Of a stretch of 64,000 bases of DNA, positions 16,747 to 24,856 are shown in pieces. The position numbers and the translations under genes were made by a program. The DNA is from Terriglobia bacterium. Lineage in GTDB: Bacteria > Acidobacteriota > Terriglobia > Terriglobales > Acidobacteriaceae. The stretch covers positions 1 to 64,000 of the forward strand of contig JAIQGL010000004.1 of NCBI GenBank assembly GCA_020072585.1, read 5' to 3'. Every line of letters starts with the position of its first letter. Position 1 is the stretch's first letter. The notes under the pieces were generated by a model, which was not told the origin of the DNA, did no database searches, and saw nothing but the letters and a program-made list of their open reading frames with translations.

Positions 16747-17481
16747 ATGTGGCAGCGCTTAACCCGAGTCATCCGTTCTTTCATCGGTTTCTTCATCTCC
16801 ACGGCGGAAAACCCGGAGATCATCCTGCAACAGAACATCCGCGACATGAATGACCAGGTGCCGCGCATGAATGAAAGCATTGCCATGGTCAAGGCCAACC
16901 AGACTCTGTTGCAGCGCGAAGAAGCGAAATACAAGGACGACGTTGCCAATCTCACCGCCAAGGTCAAAGCAGCGATCCAGGCCAACCGCGATGACATTGC
17001 AGCCAGCTTCGCCAACCAGCTGCAATCCACCAAGGCTGCTCTGGCGCGCACGCAGGGCCAGCTCACCACGGCAAGCGCCGCCTTTGATAAGGCCATGGCC
17101 GTCAAAAAAGCTTTCATGCAGGAAAAAGACCGCAAGACCCAGGAAGCTCTCAGCGCCATTGCCGATTATCGCCGCGCTCAGTGGCAGAAGAAGGTTGCTG
17201 ACGTAATGGAACAATTTGACGTGGCCGGCATCAGCCAGACGCATGACGAGATGGTCCGCAAAGTTGAAGAGATGACCGCCGTGAATGAAGCGCGCATGGA
17301 TATGGCCATGGGCAACGTTGATCAGCAGAAGATGAAGATCGAGGAAGAAGCGCAGAACATCCAGGCCGGCGAACTGGTCAAACAATTCAAGATTGAAATG
17401 GGACTGGCTTCGCCTTCCAGCGCCGGAGCCAGCGCCACGCCGGAAAAAACCATCGGTGGCAAGGAACCGCAACGGACCTAG
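16747..17481 (+). CDS. pspA: PspA/IM30-family membrane-remodelling protein
   Basis: 244 residues, almost wholly helical, with the PspA/IM30 pattern. It opens with an amphipathic helix (MWQRLTRVIRSFIGFFIST) for membrane binding, then AENPEIILQQNIRDMNDQVPRM, and long coiled coils from 25 to 200. The typical family length is 220-230, so it is complete. PspA proteins polymerise on the inner membrane during envelope stress and are members of the ESCRT-III superfamily (established). AAAAGGAG lies before the ATG. Downstream genes encode an ABC transporter and an AAA ATPase rather than the PspBC/PspF partners of enterobacteria, so control must differ. Confidence 0.92.
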   Translation: MWQRLTRVIRSFIGFFISTAENPEIILQQNIRDMNDQVPRMNESIAMVKANQTLLQREEAKYKDDVANLTAKVKAAIQANRDDIAASFANQLQSTKAALARTQGQLTTASAAFDKAMAVKKAFMQEKDRKTQEALSAIADYRRAQWQKKVADVMEQFDVAGISQTHDEMVRKVEEMTAVNEARMDMAMGNVDQQKMKIEEEAQNIQAGELVKQFKIEMGLASPSSAGASATPEKTIGGKEPQRT

Positions 17482-17537
17482 TAGGTGGATTGATATGCCG
17501 CAGCCAAGGGGTGAACCAGATCGTTAAGGGCGAGCCA

Positions 17538-17774
17538 GAGCTGGAAACCGTTAGCATAGACAAACCCTGTAGCGGTTTGGAGCGAAGCGACAAGGATTAA
17601 GAAACAAGGGCGAGGCCGACCACGCGCCGAGCCCGCTATATCAGGAGCTGGAAACCGATAGCATAGGCAAAACCTGTGGCGGTTTTGGAGCGAAGCGACA
17701 AGGATTAAGGACGAGCCCGCTGTATCAGGAGCTGAACACGGTTAGCAAGGGCGAATCTCAATAGCGGTTTGAGG
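17538..17774 (+). repeat. Tandem hairpin repeats between pspA and the binding-protein gene
   Basis: Two full copies, 17538-17601 and 17645-17709, share about 64 bases with few differences. Both start GAGCTGGAAACCG and end AGCGACAAGGATTAAG. A diverged partial third copy (17729-17774) runs into the ribosome site GAGGAGG of the next gene. Each full copy can fold through AAACCG...CGGTTT. A flanking segment (GAGCCCGCT.TATCAGGAGCTG) is also repeated at 17629 and 17713, giving an 84-base period. No protein frame is evident, so it is probably an mRNA-level element within the operon. Confidence 0.7.
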
Positions 17775-17778
17775 AGGA

Positions 17779-19353
17779 ATGATGGCGGTAAAGATTGAAA
17801 AAGGCGGATGGATCATGATTTTCCTGGTTGGACTGGCGCTGGTCGGCTTCAGCCTGGTGAAATATGGCGTCATCGACAGCAGCAAGTTTGGCGGCAGCAA
17901 GAGCTCCCCAAGCGGCGAAAAAGTTGACACATCCAAGCCACTTGAGCTTCCTGCTTCCTCCTCCACCTCTGACGATGCGGAAGTCCGTGTGCGCGTCAAC
18001 GTATGGGTGGGCTGCGTGGGCGGTCTCGTGGCCAATGGTGGTTTGGAAACCGCGCCTGATTCCATCTTCGCCAAAAAAGGCGTGAAGGTTTCCTTCAAAA
18101 TCATTGACGACTGGACGGAAGGCGCATCCGCGCTGGCCACCAACAACGTCGATGTGATGCTAACCACGCTCGACGTCTATGCCAAAGACTATGGCCAATT
18201 CCAGGAGAAAGGCTTCGGCTCGCACGCATTCCTCATGGTTGATTGGTCCCGCGGCGCCGATGGCGTGATCGGCAAGCAGGGCATCAACAGCATTGAAGAT
18301 CTCGCCGGCAAAACTGTGGCCTTCGCGCCGTACACGCCGTCGCACTTCCTGCTGTGGAACGGCCTGAAAGCTTCCGGTCTGAGCACCGAGCAGCGCAATG
18401 AAATTTTCAAGAATGCCGTCCATACCAAAGACGGTATTGAGCCCGCCGTTCTTTTCGCCCAGGAAAAAGTGGATGCCGCCGTGGCCTGGGACCCGGACAT
18501 GAGTGATGCCGTCACCAAGCGCCAGGGCGCCAAGAAGATTTATGACACGCGCGTCGCCAACCGGCTGATCGCCGATATTCTCGTCGTCAGCGATCGCTTC
18601 GCCGCCAAACATCCCCAGACCGTGCTTAAGCTGGCCCAGGGCTGGCTTGAAGGCGTTGAATTCATCCGCACCCAACCCGCTCGCGCCTACAATCTGATCG
18701 GCACCATCAAGGACTTCAACATTCCCTCTGACCTGGCAAAGACCATGCTGGAAGGCGTGAAGCTGGCGGACTATGCTGACAATACTTCTTTCATGGGCAC
18801 ACAGGGCTCAAATTCTGACTATGCCAACGTCTTCGGCATGGCGGAGGACATGTATCGCGAACTGCGTATGATCAAGCGCACTTCAAGCGCTGAAGATAGT
18901 CTTGACCGGCGCTACATCAAGCAGATGAGCGGCAGCTTCTCCACCGCTTCCACCGAGCAGCCAATCGAATATCACCAGCCCAGCAAGAGCGCCACGCCGA
19001 TTGCCACGCAGCACCGCTCTATCTACTTTGATCCGGCTTCCGCGCATATGAGCCTGGATTCACGCGCCGTGGTGGATGAGGTCGGCGGACAGATGCGCGC
19101 CTACGAAAACACGGTGGTCGATATTGAAGGCAATACTGACTCCACCGGCCAGCGCGCTTACAATATGCAGCTCTCGCGTCAGCGCGCCGATGCGGTCCGG
19201 CAATACCTGATGGAAAAGTATGGCTTCCCCGGGGCCCGTCTGCGCACCGTCGGCAATGGTCCGGACAAACCTCTGGATTCAAATGCCACACCGGAAGGCC
19301 GCGAGAAAAACCGCCGGACTGACATCAAGCTGTATGCCAATCCAGGGCAATAA
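17779..19353 (+). CDS. Membrane-anchored substrate-binding protein fused to an OmpA domain
   Basis: 524 residues. Residues 9-30 are an uncleaved-type hydrophobic anchor (WIMIFLVGLALVGFSLVKYGV). A Ser-rich linker leads to a periplasmic binding domain of the SsuA/NMT1 kind (about 65-360): LATNNVDVMLTTLDVYA, GINSIEDLAGKTVAF, DAAVAWDPDMSDA. Residues 405-522 are an OmpA-type peptidoglycan-binding domain, with D454 (NTDSTGQ) and R469 (LSRQRA) at the diaminopimelate-binding positions. Binding protein and OmpA in one chain would tether the receptor between inner membrane and peptidoglycan. The gene has GAGGAGG before its ATG and precedes the matching permease and ATPase. Confidence 0.88.
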   Translation: MMAVKIEKGGWIMIFLVGLALVGFSLVKYGVIDSSKFGGSKSSPSGEKVDTSKPLELPASSSTSDDAEVRVRVNVWVGCVGGLVANGGLETAPDSIFAKKGVKVSFKIIDDWTEGASALATNNVDVMLTTLDVYAKDYGQFQEKGFGSHAFLMVDWSRGADGVIGKQGINSIEDLAGKTVAFAPYTPSHFLLWNGLKASGLSTEQRNEIFKNAVHTKDGIEPAVLFAQEKVDAAVAWDPDMSDAVTKRQGAKKIYDTRVANRLIADILVVSDRFAAKHPQTVLKLAQGWLEGVEFIRTQPARAYNLIGTIKDFNIPSDLAKTMLEGVKLADYADNTSFMGTQGSNSDYANVFGMAEDMYRELRMIKRTSSAEDSLDRRYIKQMSGSFSTASTEQPIEYHQPSKSATPIATQHRSIYFDPASAHMSLDSRAVVDEVGGQMRAYENTVVDIEGNTDSTGQRAYNMQLSRQRADAVRQYLMEKYGFPGARLRTVGNGPDKPLDSNATPEGREKNRRTDIKLYANPGQ

Positions 19354-19427
19354 CCCTGGCTGCTTACCCAGGGCATAACCCGCTCAGGCTTGTGCCCTGA
19401 CTTGGTGCCCTGACTAGGGTGAAAGAG

Positions 19428-19484
19428 CGCGGCCTTTTAGGGCCGCGTCGAGCGATCAAAAAAGGATTTTGGGGCTTCGGCCCC
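19428..19484 (+). promoter_or_regulatory. Two stable hairpins ahead of the permease gene
   Basis: Hairpin one: CGCGGCC (19428-19434) pairs with GGCCGCG (19441-19447). Hairpin two: GGGGC-TTCG-GCCCC (19471-19484), a UUCG tetraloop ending 13 bases before the permease ATG. Neither is followed by a T-run, so they look like mRNA stabilisers or translation-level controls inside the operon rather than terminators. Confidence 0.5.
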
Positions 19485-19497
19485 CTGAAAAGAGACC

Positions 19498-20355
19498 ATG
19501 TCTGAGCTCTTAACAATCCGCAAAGAGACCTCGCGCACCACCAAGCTGGCTCTGGCTGCCGGCGCGTGGGTTCTGGTGATCGTCATCTGGTCGCTGGTCA
19601 CGCGCTGGGAGCTGGTCAGCAGTTACGTATTCCCCACTCCTCTGGAAGTCTTGCAGGCATTTCCGGCGCTTTTCTCTGAGCGGGGGCTGTTGGGCAACGT
19701 GTATGCCAGTTGGTTTCGCATCGCCCACGCCTTTCTTTGGTGTGTGGTCATTGCTGTCCCGCTCGGACTGCTTATGGCGAGCTTCCGCTGGCTCAATGAT
19801 CTCATCAACCCCGTGGCTGCGCCCATGCGCTCCATGCCCATCACCGCCTTTCTTCCGGCGTTTATCGGCATCTTCGGGATTTATGAAACCATGAAGGTGG
19901 CGTTCCTCTGGTTCGGCATGTTCTTCTACCTGCTGGCCGTAGTGGTGGAAGAAGTCAATCGCGTGGATACATCTCTGCTTGAAACCGCTTACACGCTTGG
20001 CGCTAAACGCTATCAGGTTCTGTGGCTGATGTTTCGGGCATCCATGCCCGGAATTTTTTCGTCCTTCCGCATTCTCTATGACATTGGCTGGACCTACGTG
20101 ATTCTGGCTGAAATCGTGAATCGCAGCAAAGGTGTGGGCGCCATGGTGCAATCAGCCTATGAATTCCACCGGCCCGATCTGGTTTATGCCGGGATCATCG
20201 CCATTGGAGTTGCGGCATTTCTCTTCCGCGCGCTGCTCACTTTGCTGGAAAAGGTTCTTTTCCCATGGCGGCAGATAACGCAGTCCGCTTCTGATTCTTC
20301 CGGGACCGGCTCAATCGGCCGATTACGTAAAAAGGCGGTGAGCCATGGAAGCTAA
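19498..20355 (+). CDS. ABC transporter permease, SsuC/TauC type
   Basis: 285 residues with six hydrophobic segments (first at 16-36). The binding-protein-dependent permease motif sits at about 160-190 (ETAYTLGAKRYQVLWLMFRASMPG), the coupling helix that contacts the ATPase. Such permeases import sulfonates, nitrate or thiamine precursors in other systems. Here it should work with the OmpA-fused binding protein just upstream and the ATPase whose start overlaps its end by 11 bases. Substrate unknown. Confidence 0.9.
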   Translation: MSELLTIRKETSRTTKLALAAGAWVLVIVIWSLVTRWELVSSYVFPTPLEVLQAFPALFSERGLLGNVYASWFRIAHAFLWCVVIAVPLGLLMASFRWLNDLINPVAAPMRSMPITAFLPAFIGIFGIYETMKVAFLWFGMFFYLLAVVVEEVNRVDTSLLETAYTLGAKRYQVLWLMFRASMPGIFSSFRILYDIGWTYVILAEIVNRSKGVGAMVQSAYEFHRPDLVYAGIIAIGVAAFLFRALLTLLEKVLFPWRQITQSASDSSGTGSIGRLRKKAVSHGS

Positions 20356-21178
20356 CAAAAAATCCAAGATCACCATCAAGGACGTTTCTCGTGTCTTCTT
20401 TTCTCCCAGCGGCGAGAGAATTGAAGCCATCAAAGACGTCAACCTGGAAGTGGAAGATGCTTTCTCTCCCGCCGGCCGCGACATCGGCGAGTTCCGTGTT
20501 CTGCTTGGCCCATCCGGCTGCGGCAAGTCCACACTGCTGCGCATGATCGCCGGTCTGGACAAGCCTACCAGCGGCCAGGTGCTCGTCAACGGAGAGGTCG
20601 TCACCCATCCCGGCAAAGACCGCGGCATGGTCTTTCAGAAATACACCTCATTCCCCTGGCTTACCGTGGCGGAAAACGTCGCCTACGGCATGAAGATCAA
20701 CGGCGTTCCTGAGGCCCAGCGCAAAGAAACGGTAGATCGCCTTCTCAAGTCCGTGGGGCTGACCGAATTTGCTGATGTCTACCCAGAAACTCTTTCCGGC
20801 GGCATGCAGCAGCGTGTGGCGATCGCCCGCACCCTCGCGCTCCGCCCCTCAGTCATCCTGATGGACGAGCCCTTTGGCGCTCTGGACGCCCAGACCCGCA
20901 GTGACATGCAGCAGCTTTTGCTCCAAATCTGGGACGAAACCGCGTGTACAATTCTGTTTGTGACGCATGACGTGGAAGAGGCGGTTTATCTGGCCGACAG
21001 GATCTTCATCATGAGTTCGCATCCTGGAACCATCGTGGAAGACGTGCATGTTCCATTCGACCGTCCGCGCAACCTGGAGCTAAAAGAAAAGAGCGAGTTC
21101 CACGACCTTCAGCACTACGTGCTGGGCCGGCTCAAAAGCGCTCCCGGTATCGGCGGCCATGTGAGGGTGAGCATCTAA
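20345..21178 (+). CDS. ABC transporter ATP-binding protein, SsuB/TauB type
   Basis: 277 residues. Walker A GPSGCGKST (from residue 55), Q-loop MVFQKYTSFPW, signature LSGGMQQR, Walker B VILMDEPFGALD and H-loop VTHDVEEA are all present, so it should be an active ATPase. Compared with SsuB it has a slightly long N-terminal insert (EDAFSPAGRDIGEF) before Walker A. It overlaps the permease gene upstream and shares one base (TAATG) with the next gene, typical of translational coupling. Confidence 0.92.
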   Translation: MEANKKSKITIKDVSRVFFSPSGERIEAIKDVNLEVEDAFSPAGRDIGEFRVLLGPSGCGKSTLLRMIAGLDKPTSGQVLVNGEVVTHPGKDRGMVFQKYTSFPWLTVAENVAYGMKINGVPEAQRKETVDRLLKSVGLTEFADVYPETLSGGMQQRVAIARTLALRPSVILMDEPFGALDAQTRSDMQQLLLQIWDETACTILFVTHDVEEAVYLADRIFIMSSHPGTIVEDVHVPFDRPRNLELKEKSEFHDLQHYVLGRLKSAPGIGGHVRVSI

Positions 21179-22086
21179 TGGGGTTCGGCGGCAGCTATCC
21201 AGGATCGAGCTTGCCGGATGCTCCCGGCCCGGGCGATCCCAAAAAAGAACCTAACTTCGTTAAAGAAGCATTCAATATCCAATACAACTGGATAGCGCTC
21301 GGCGCCTCCGCCGCTTTTGCGGTCGTCACCGGCACCGTGGTTCCCCTCGCGCTTGCCGGCGGTCTGGAGCTGATGTATCTCGCCGTGGTTTCGCAGCATC
21401 CTCGCTTTCAGCGTCTTGTCCGCTCCTGGAAATTTGCTGAAGAGCAGAAACAGCACGAACAAAAACTGACGGAGATGTTGCGCAGCCTGCCTCCGGACAT
21501 GCAGGGCCGTTACGTCAAACTGGCCGAGGTTTGCCGCTCCATCCGCGGCAACTACTCTCAGCTCACTTCCACCTCGCAAATTTTTGTTCAGCAGATGGAT
21601 TCTCGCCTGGAAGGATTGCTCCACGGTTACGCCCGCCTTCTTTCTGCCGCCTTCCAGCAGCGCCAGTACGTCAAAACCACTGACCCGGACGGGATCAAGA
21701 AAGAAATCGCGGCTCTACAGCAGCACATGGATTCCGATCCGCCCCGCGTTCAGGAAATCAACAAAAAGCGCGTTGAAATTCTCAGCAAACGCATGGAGAA
21801 ATACCAGAAGATCCTAGAGAACCGCCAGGTGGTGGACGCGCAATGCTCGGCCGTGGAAGACGTGCTCCAGCTTGTCCGCGACCAGTCAGTTACCATGCGC
21901 GATCCGCAGCAGGTGAGCGACCAGCTTGCCAACCTGGTGCATGATGTTGAACAGACCGAACAGACCGTACAACAGGTGGAATCCATTTTCAGCGGGCTCA
22001 CTCCGGATATGGAAGGCATCATGCAGGATGTGGGATCGTCAGACTCCAGCAGCAGTTCGGCGCAGCGCACAAGGATTGGAAGCTAG
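21178..22086 (+). CDS. Membrane-anchored coiled-coil protein of the PspA cluster
   Basis: 302 residues. After a Gly/Pro-rich start, one or two hydrophobic segments lie at about 38-70 (WIALGASAAFAVVTGTVVPLALAG, ELMYLAVV). The rest is Gln/Glu/Arg-rich helix with coiled-coil character (75-275) and a Ser-rich tail. It resembles no named family that I know. Its start overlaps the ATPase stop by one base and its stop is two bases from the AAA gene, so these products are made together. A role as membrane adaptor for PspA or the AAA protein is an inference from order and shape. Confidence 0.8.
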   Translation: MGFGGSYPGSSLPDAPGPGDPKKEPNFVKEAFNIQYNWIALGASAAFAVVTGTVVPLALAGGLELMYLAVVSQHPRFQRLVRSWKFAEEQKQHEQKLTEMLRSLPPDMQGRYVKLAEVCRSIRGNYSQLTSTSQIFVQQMDSRLEGLLHGYARLLSAAFQQRQYVKTTDPDGIKKEIAALQQHMDSDPPRVQEINKKRVEILSKRMEKYQKILENRQVVDAQCSAVEDVLQLVRDQSVTMRDPQQVSDQLANLVHDVEQTEQTVQQVESIFSGLTPDMEGIMQDVGSSDSSSSSAQRTRIGS

Positions 22087-22088
22087 CT

Positions 22089-23846
22089 TTGCCCTCATCT
22101 TTATCCAGCACCGACAAGTATCTTGACGCTCTCCCCGGATGGGCGCGCGAGCTCTCAGAAAAATACTATTCGCGCTCTTACGCCCTCTTTGTTCTTTACG
22201 GCAACGTGCGCGACCTGGTCCCCTGCCGCCAACCGAGCGGGACTGATTTCCTATCACTGGACCAGTTTCTCTCCGGCGCTCTCTTCGGCCAGCGTGACAT
22301 CGTCCTGCACTATGATCGTGGAGGACTGAGCTTTGGCAACGCCGAGTCACAGGCTGATTTCCGCCGCGCTCTTGAAGGCTATGACAGCTTCCACGGAACC
22401 GGCTTCTCCCAGGGAGGTCTGCCACGCAACCCTGACGCGGTCCTCAATATCCTGGACAATTACCTGCGTCTGCGCATTGCCGACGGAAAAAAGATCGCCC
22501 TCGTGATCGACTTTGCCGAGACCATCGCCCCTGCTGGCGACGTCTCCAACATGTCTGCTGAAGACCGCAATTCGCTGGTCATCTTCAAGCGTTGGGCGCG
22601 CAACCCTGATTTTCTCAACGCTGATGTCACCATTTGCCTGATCTCAGAAAACCAGATCGAGCTGAACCAGGGCATTGTGCAGAACCCGGGCGTGGCCTCC
22701 ATCGCCATACCTCTGCCTGACGAAGCCGAGCGGCTGGATTTTGTCCGCTGGCAGCTTCGCACTCACCCGCTTCCCCAGAACTCAGAAGTCAGTGATGAGA
22801 TTCTCGCCAAGCTGGCCGCCGGGCTCAAGCGCGTACAGTTGCAGAGCCTGATCGCCCATGCCGTGCAGAACAAGCAGCCGTTGACGATGAAGTTCCTGAA
22901 TGAGCGTAAAAAAGAGCTGATTGAATCTGAATCGGGCGGGCTGCTTGAGTTTATCCAGAGCCGTTTCGATCTTTCTTACGTCGCCGGCAATGACATGGCC
23001 AAGCAGAAGCTCAAGGACGCCGCTGCGGCCATCAGCTCTGGAAACGCTGACGTGCTGCCTATGGGCTACGTGATCTGCGGCCCCGTGGGCACCGGCAAAA
23101 CTTTTATCACAACTTGCTTCGCCGGCGAGGTCGGAATTCCCGCGGTCATGCTCAAGAATTTTCGCAGCATGTGGCAGGGCGTGACGGAAGGCAATCTGGA
23201 GCGTGTGCTCAATCTGCTGAAAGCCATGAGCCCCATTGCCGTAGTGATCGACGAAGCTGATGCCCAGCTTGGCGACCGCTCCAGCTCTGGCGACAGCGGC
23301 GTAAATAACCGCGTCTTCGCCCAGATCGCCCAGTTCATGGGCAATACAGAATATCGCGGCAAGGTAATCTGGTTCCTGTTGACCTGCCGCCCTGATCTGC
23401 TACCCGTCGATCTGAAGCGCCAGGGCCGCGCGGAAGAACATATCGCGCTGTTTTATCCTGACACTCCGGATGAGCGCCGCGCTCTGCTGAGCGCCATGCA
23501 GAAGAAGGCCCACATGGCGCCCTTTACCCCGGAGATGGAAAAGCTTTTCCTGGACAACTCGGGCTCGCTCTCCGGCGCTGACATAGAAGCCGTGCTGGTG
23601 CGCAGCCGCATGCGTGCCGCGCTCGCCAAGCGGCCTGCGGTCACCGATGCCGACATCAAAGGCGCGCTGGAAGACTTTATTCCGCCGTCTTACCCCACGG
23701 AGATCGACCTGCAGAACATTGTGGCTGTGCTGGAGTGCACCAGCAAGAGCCTGCTGCCCAAAAAATACCGCGACGCCGACCGCGGCGAATTGACCCGCCG
23801 CGCCAATGAACTGCTTGTGCTCACCAGGCAGTCGGGCGAGGGATAA
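22089..23846 (+). CDS. Tandem AAA protein (degenerate D1, active D2)
   Basis: 585 residues from a TTG two bases after the previous stop. The N-terminal half (about 25-270) looks like an AAA domain without Walker A. It keeps a Walker-B-like strand (residues 136-144, IALVIDFAE) and a lid motif (PLPDEAERLDFVRWQL). The C-terminal half is a full AAA domain: Walker A GPVGTGKT (331-338), Walker B VVIDEAD (385-391), a sensor strand and Arg in RQGRAEEHI, then a lid. The dead-plus-live layout resembles Ycf46-type or Vps4/FtsH-like AAA proteins. No protease motif (HExxH) is present. A hairpin terminator follows at 23861. Confidence 0.88.
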   Translation: MPSSLSSTDKYLDALPGWARELSEKYYSRSYALFVLYGNVRDLVPCRQPSGTDFLSLDQFLSGALFGQRDIVLHYDRGGLSFGNAESQADFRRALEGYDSFHGTGFSQGGLPRNPDAVLNILDNYLRLRIADGKKIALVIDFAETIAPAGDVSNMSAEDRNSLVIFKRWARNPDFLNADVTICLISENQIELNQGIVQNPGVASIAIPLPDEAERLDFVRWQLRTHPLPQNSEVSDEILAKLAAGLKRVQLQSLIAHAVQNKQPLTMKFLNERKKELIESESGGLLEFIQSRFDLSYVAGNDMAKQKLKDAAAAISSGNADVLPMGYVICGPVGTGKTFITTCFAGEVGIPAVMLKNFRSMWQGVTEGNLERVLNLLKAMSPIAVVIDEADAQLGDRSSSGDSGVNNRVFAQIAQFMGNTEYRGKVIWFLLTCRPDLLPVDLKRQGRAEEHIALFYPDTPDERRALLSAMQKKAHMAPFTPEMEKLFLDNSGSLSGADIEAVLVRSRMRAALAKRPAVTDADIKGALEDFIPPSYPTEIDLQNIVAVLECTSKSLLPKKYRDADRGELTRRANELLVLTRQSGEG

Positions 23847-23860
23847 AGACATCTCGCGCG

Positions 23861-23886
23861 CATGTGCCCCGCACATGTTCTTTGTG
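23861..23886 (+). terminator. Terminator closing the PspA/ABC/AAA cluster
   Basis: CATGTGC-CCC-GCACATG (23861-23877) is a perfect 7-bp stem with a 3-base loop, followed by TTCTTTGT. It starts 14 bases after the AAA stop. Confidence 0.6.
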
Positions 23887-23916
23887 GCATAATGCACCGC
23901 CTGGAAAGATCCACAG

Positions 23917-24780
23917 ATGAACCAGTACAAAGAAAGGGCGGCGGCCTTCTCGATAGTGGTATTTGTCCTAGTAGAGTTCCTTTTCCTTAGTCATGGCTCT
24001 TCCGCTAACATAAAAACGCTCATTTCCGATCAAACTGCTTTGTATTGGATGTTGCTTGAACTCCTGCAAGCGACAGTGTGGGGCGCAAGTGCAGTCCTGT
24101 TGGTGACCGGAGTGATTGAACTCTGGCAAAAGTTCGCGCTGAAGCCGACGATAAGCACCGTGTCGCGCGCTCTCTTGATTCCGTTGATGCTGCTGTTTGT
24201 CTCCCATAAGCGCCAGTGGGACCTGGGGCCTTACAGCTTCTTGACCATACGAACGGCTTCCATCATGGGATACATTGTCGCTTTCGCGGCCGTCGGCGGC
24301 ATCCTGATGGCAGAAATGGCCCTGGCAGCGCGTTCCATCGACGTGAATGGTCCCGGCAAGCCAGATGTTGATGCCTATTTCCGGTTGCGAGCTTACACCC
24401 AGCGGTTCTTGCTGATTGCGGTGGTAACGCTGGTGGCGGGCACTCTGGTCTCCTTACAAACCAGCTCGTTTCTGCTTGCTGCCAGCAAGGAAAACATTGA
24501 AGCGCATTCCCTGGCCAAAGTCTTCGGGACAATCGCGTCGATAGCGCTGGCTTTTTTTTACGCCCCGACACATGCGGCCTTTTACTCTTTTGGCGCGGCC
24601 GCAAGAAACGCGTTGATCGGTGAATCGGCGCCAGCCGAGGTTGGGCCTCTCCTGGAGTGGTCTGAACAACGGAGCAAACTTGAGTCTGTATTACAACTGC
24701 AGATTACGACGTGGGATACGTTCGGCCCGGGCATTTCTGTGTTGGCCCCGGTGTTGACAGGCCTTCTGCTGGGCAAGTAA
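23917..24780 (+). CDS. Multi-pass membrane protein of unknown function
   Basis: 287 residues with about seven hydrophobic segments (near 8-27, 42-65, 85-95, 110-137, 165-185, 205-225, 265-285). A polar loop lies between 230 and 260. I recognise no family. It lies 70 bases beyond the AAA gene in the same direction, but a terminator intervenes, so it is probably a separate unit. No SD-like site is obvious before the ATG. Confidence 0.7.
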   Translation: MNQYKERAAAFSIVVFVLVEFLFLSHGSSANIKTLISDQTALYWMLLELLQATVWGASAVLLVTGVIELWQKFALKPTISTVSRALLIPLMLLFVSHKRQWDLGPYSFLTIRTASIMGYIVAFAAVGGILMAEMALAARSIDVNGPGKPDVDAYFRLRAYTQRFLLIAVVTLVAGTLVSLQTSSFLLAASKENIEAHSLAKVFGTIASIALAFFYAPTHAAFYSFGAAARNALIGESAPAEVGPLLEWSEQRSKLESVLQLQITTWDTFGPGISVLAPVLTGLLLGK

Positions 24781-24856
24781 GAAGTTTTGAAACTGGGATT
24801 CACCCTCAACCAACCCGCATTGCACACTTGCTTCGAATCTGCGGGGGTGTATTTCA

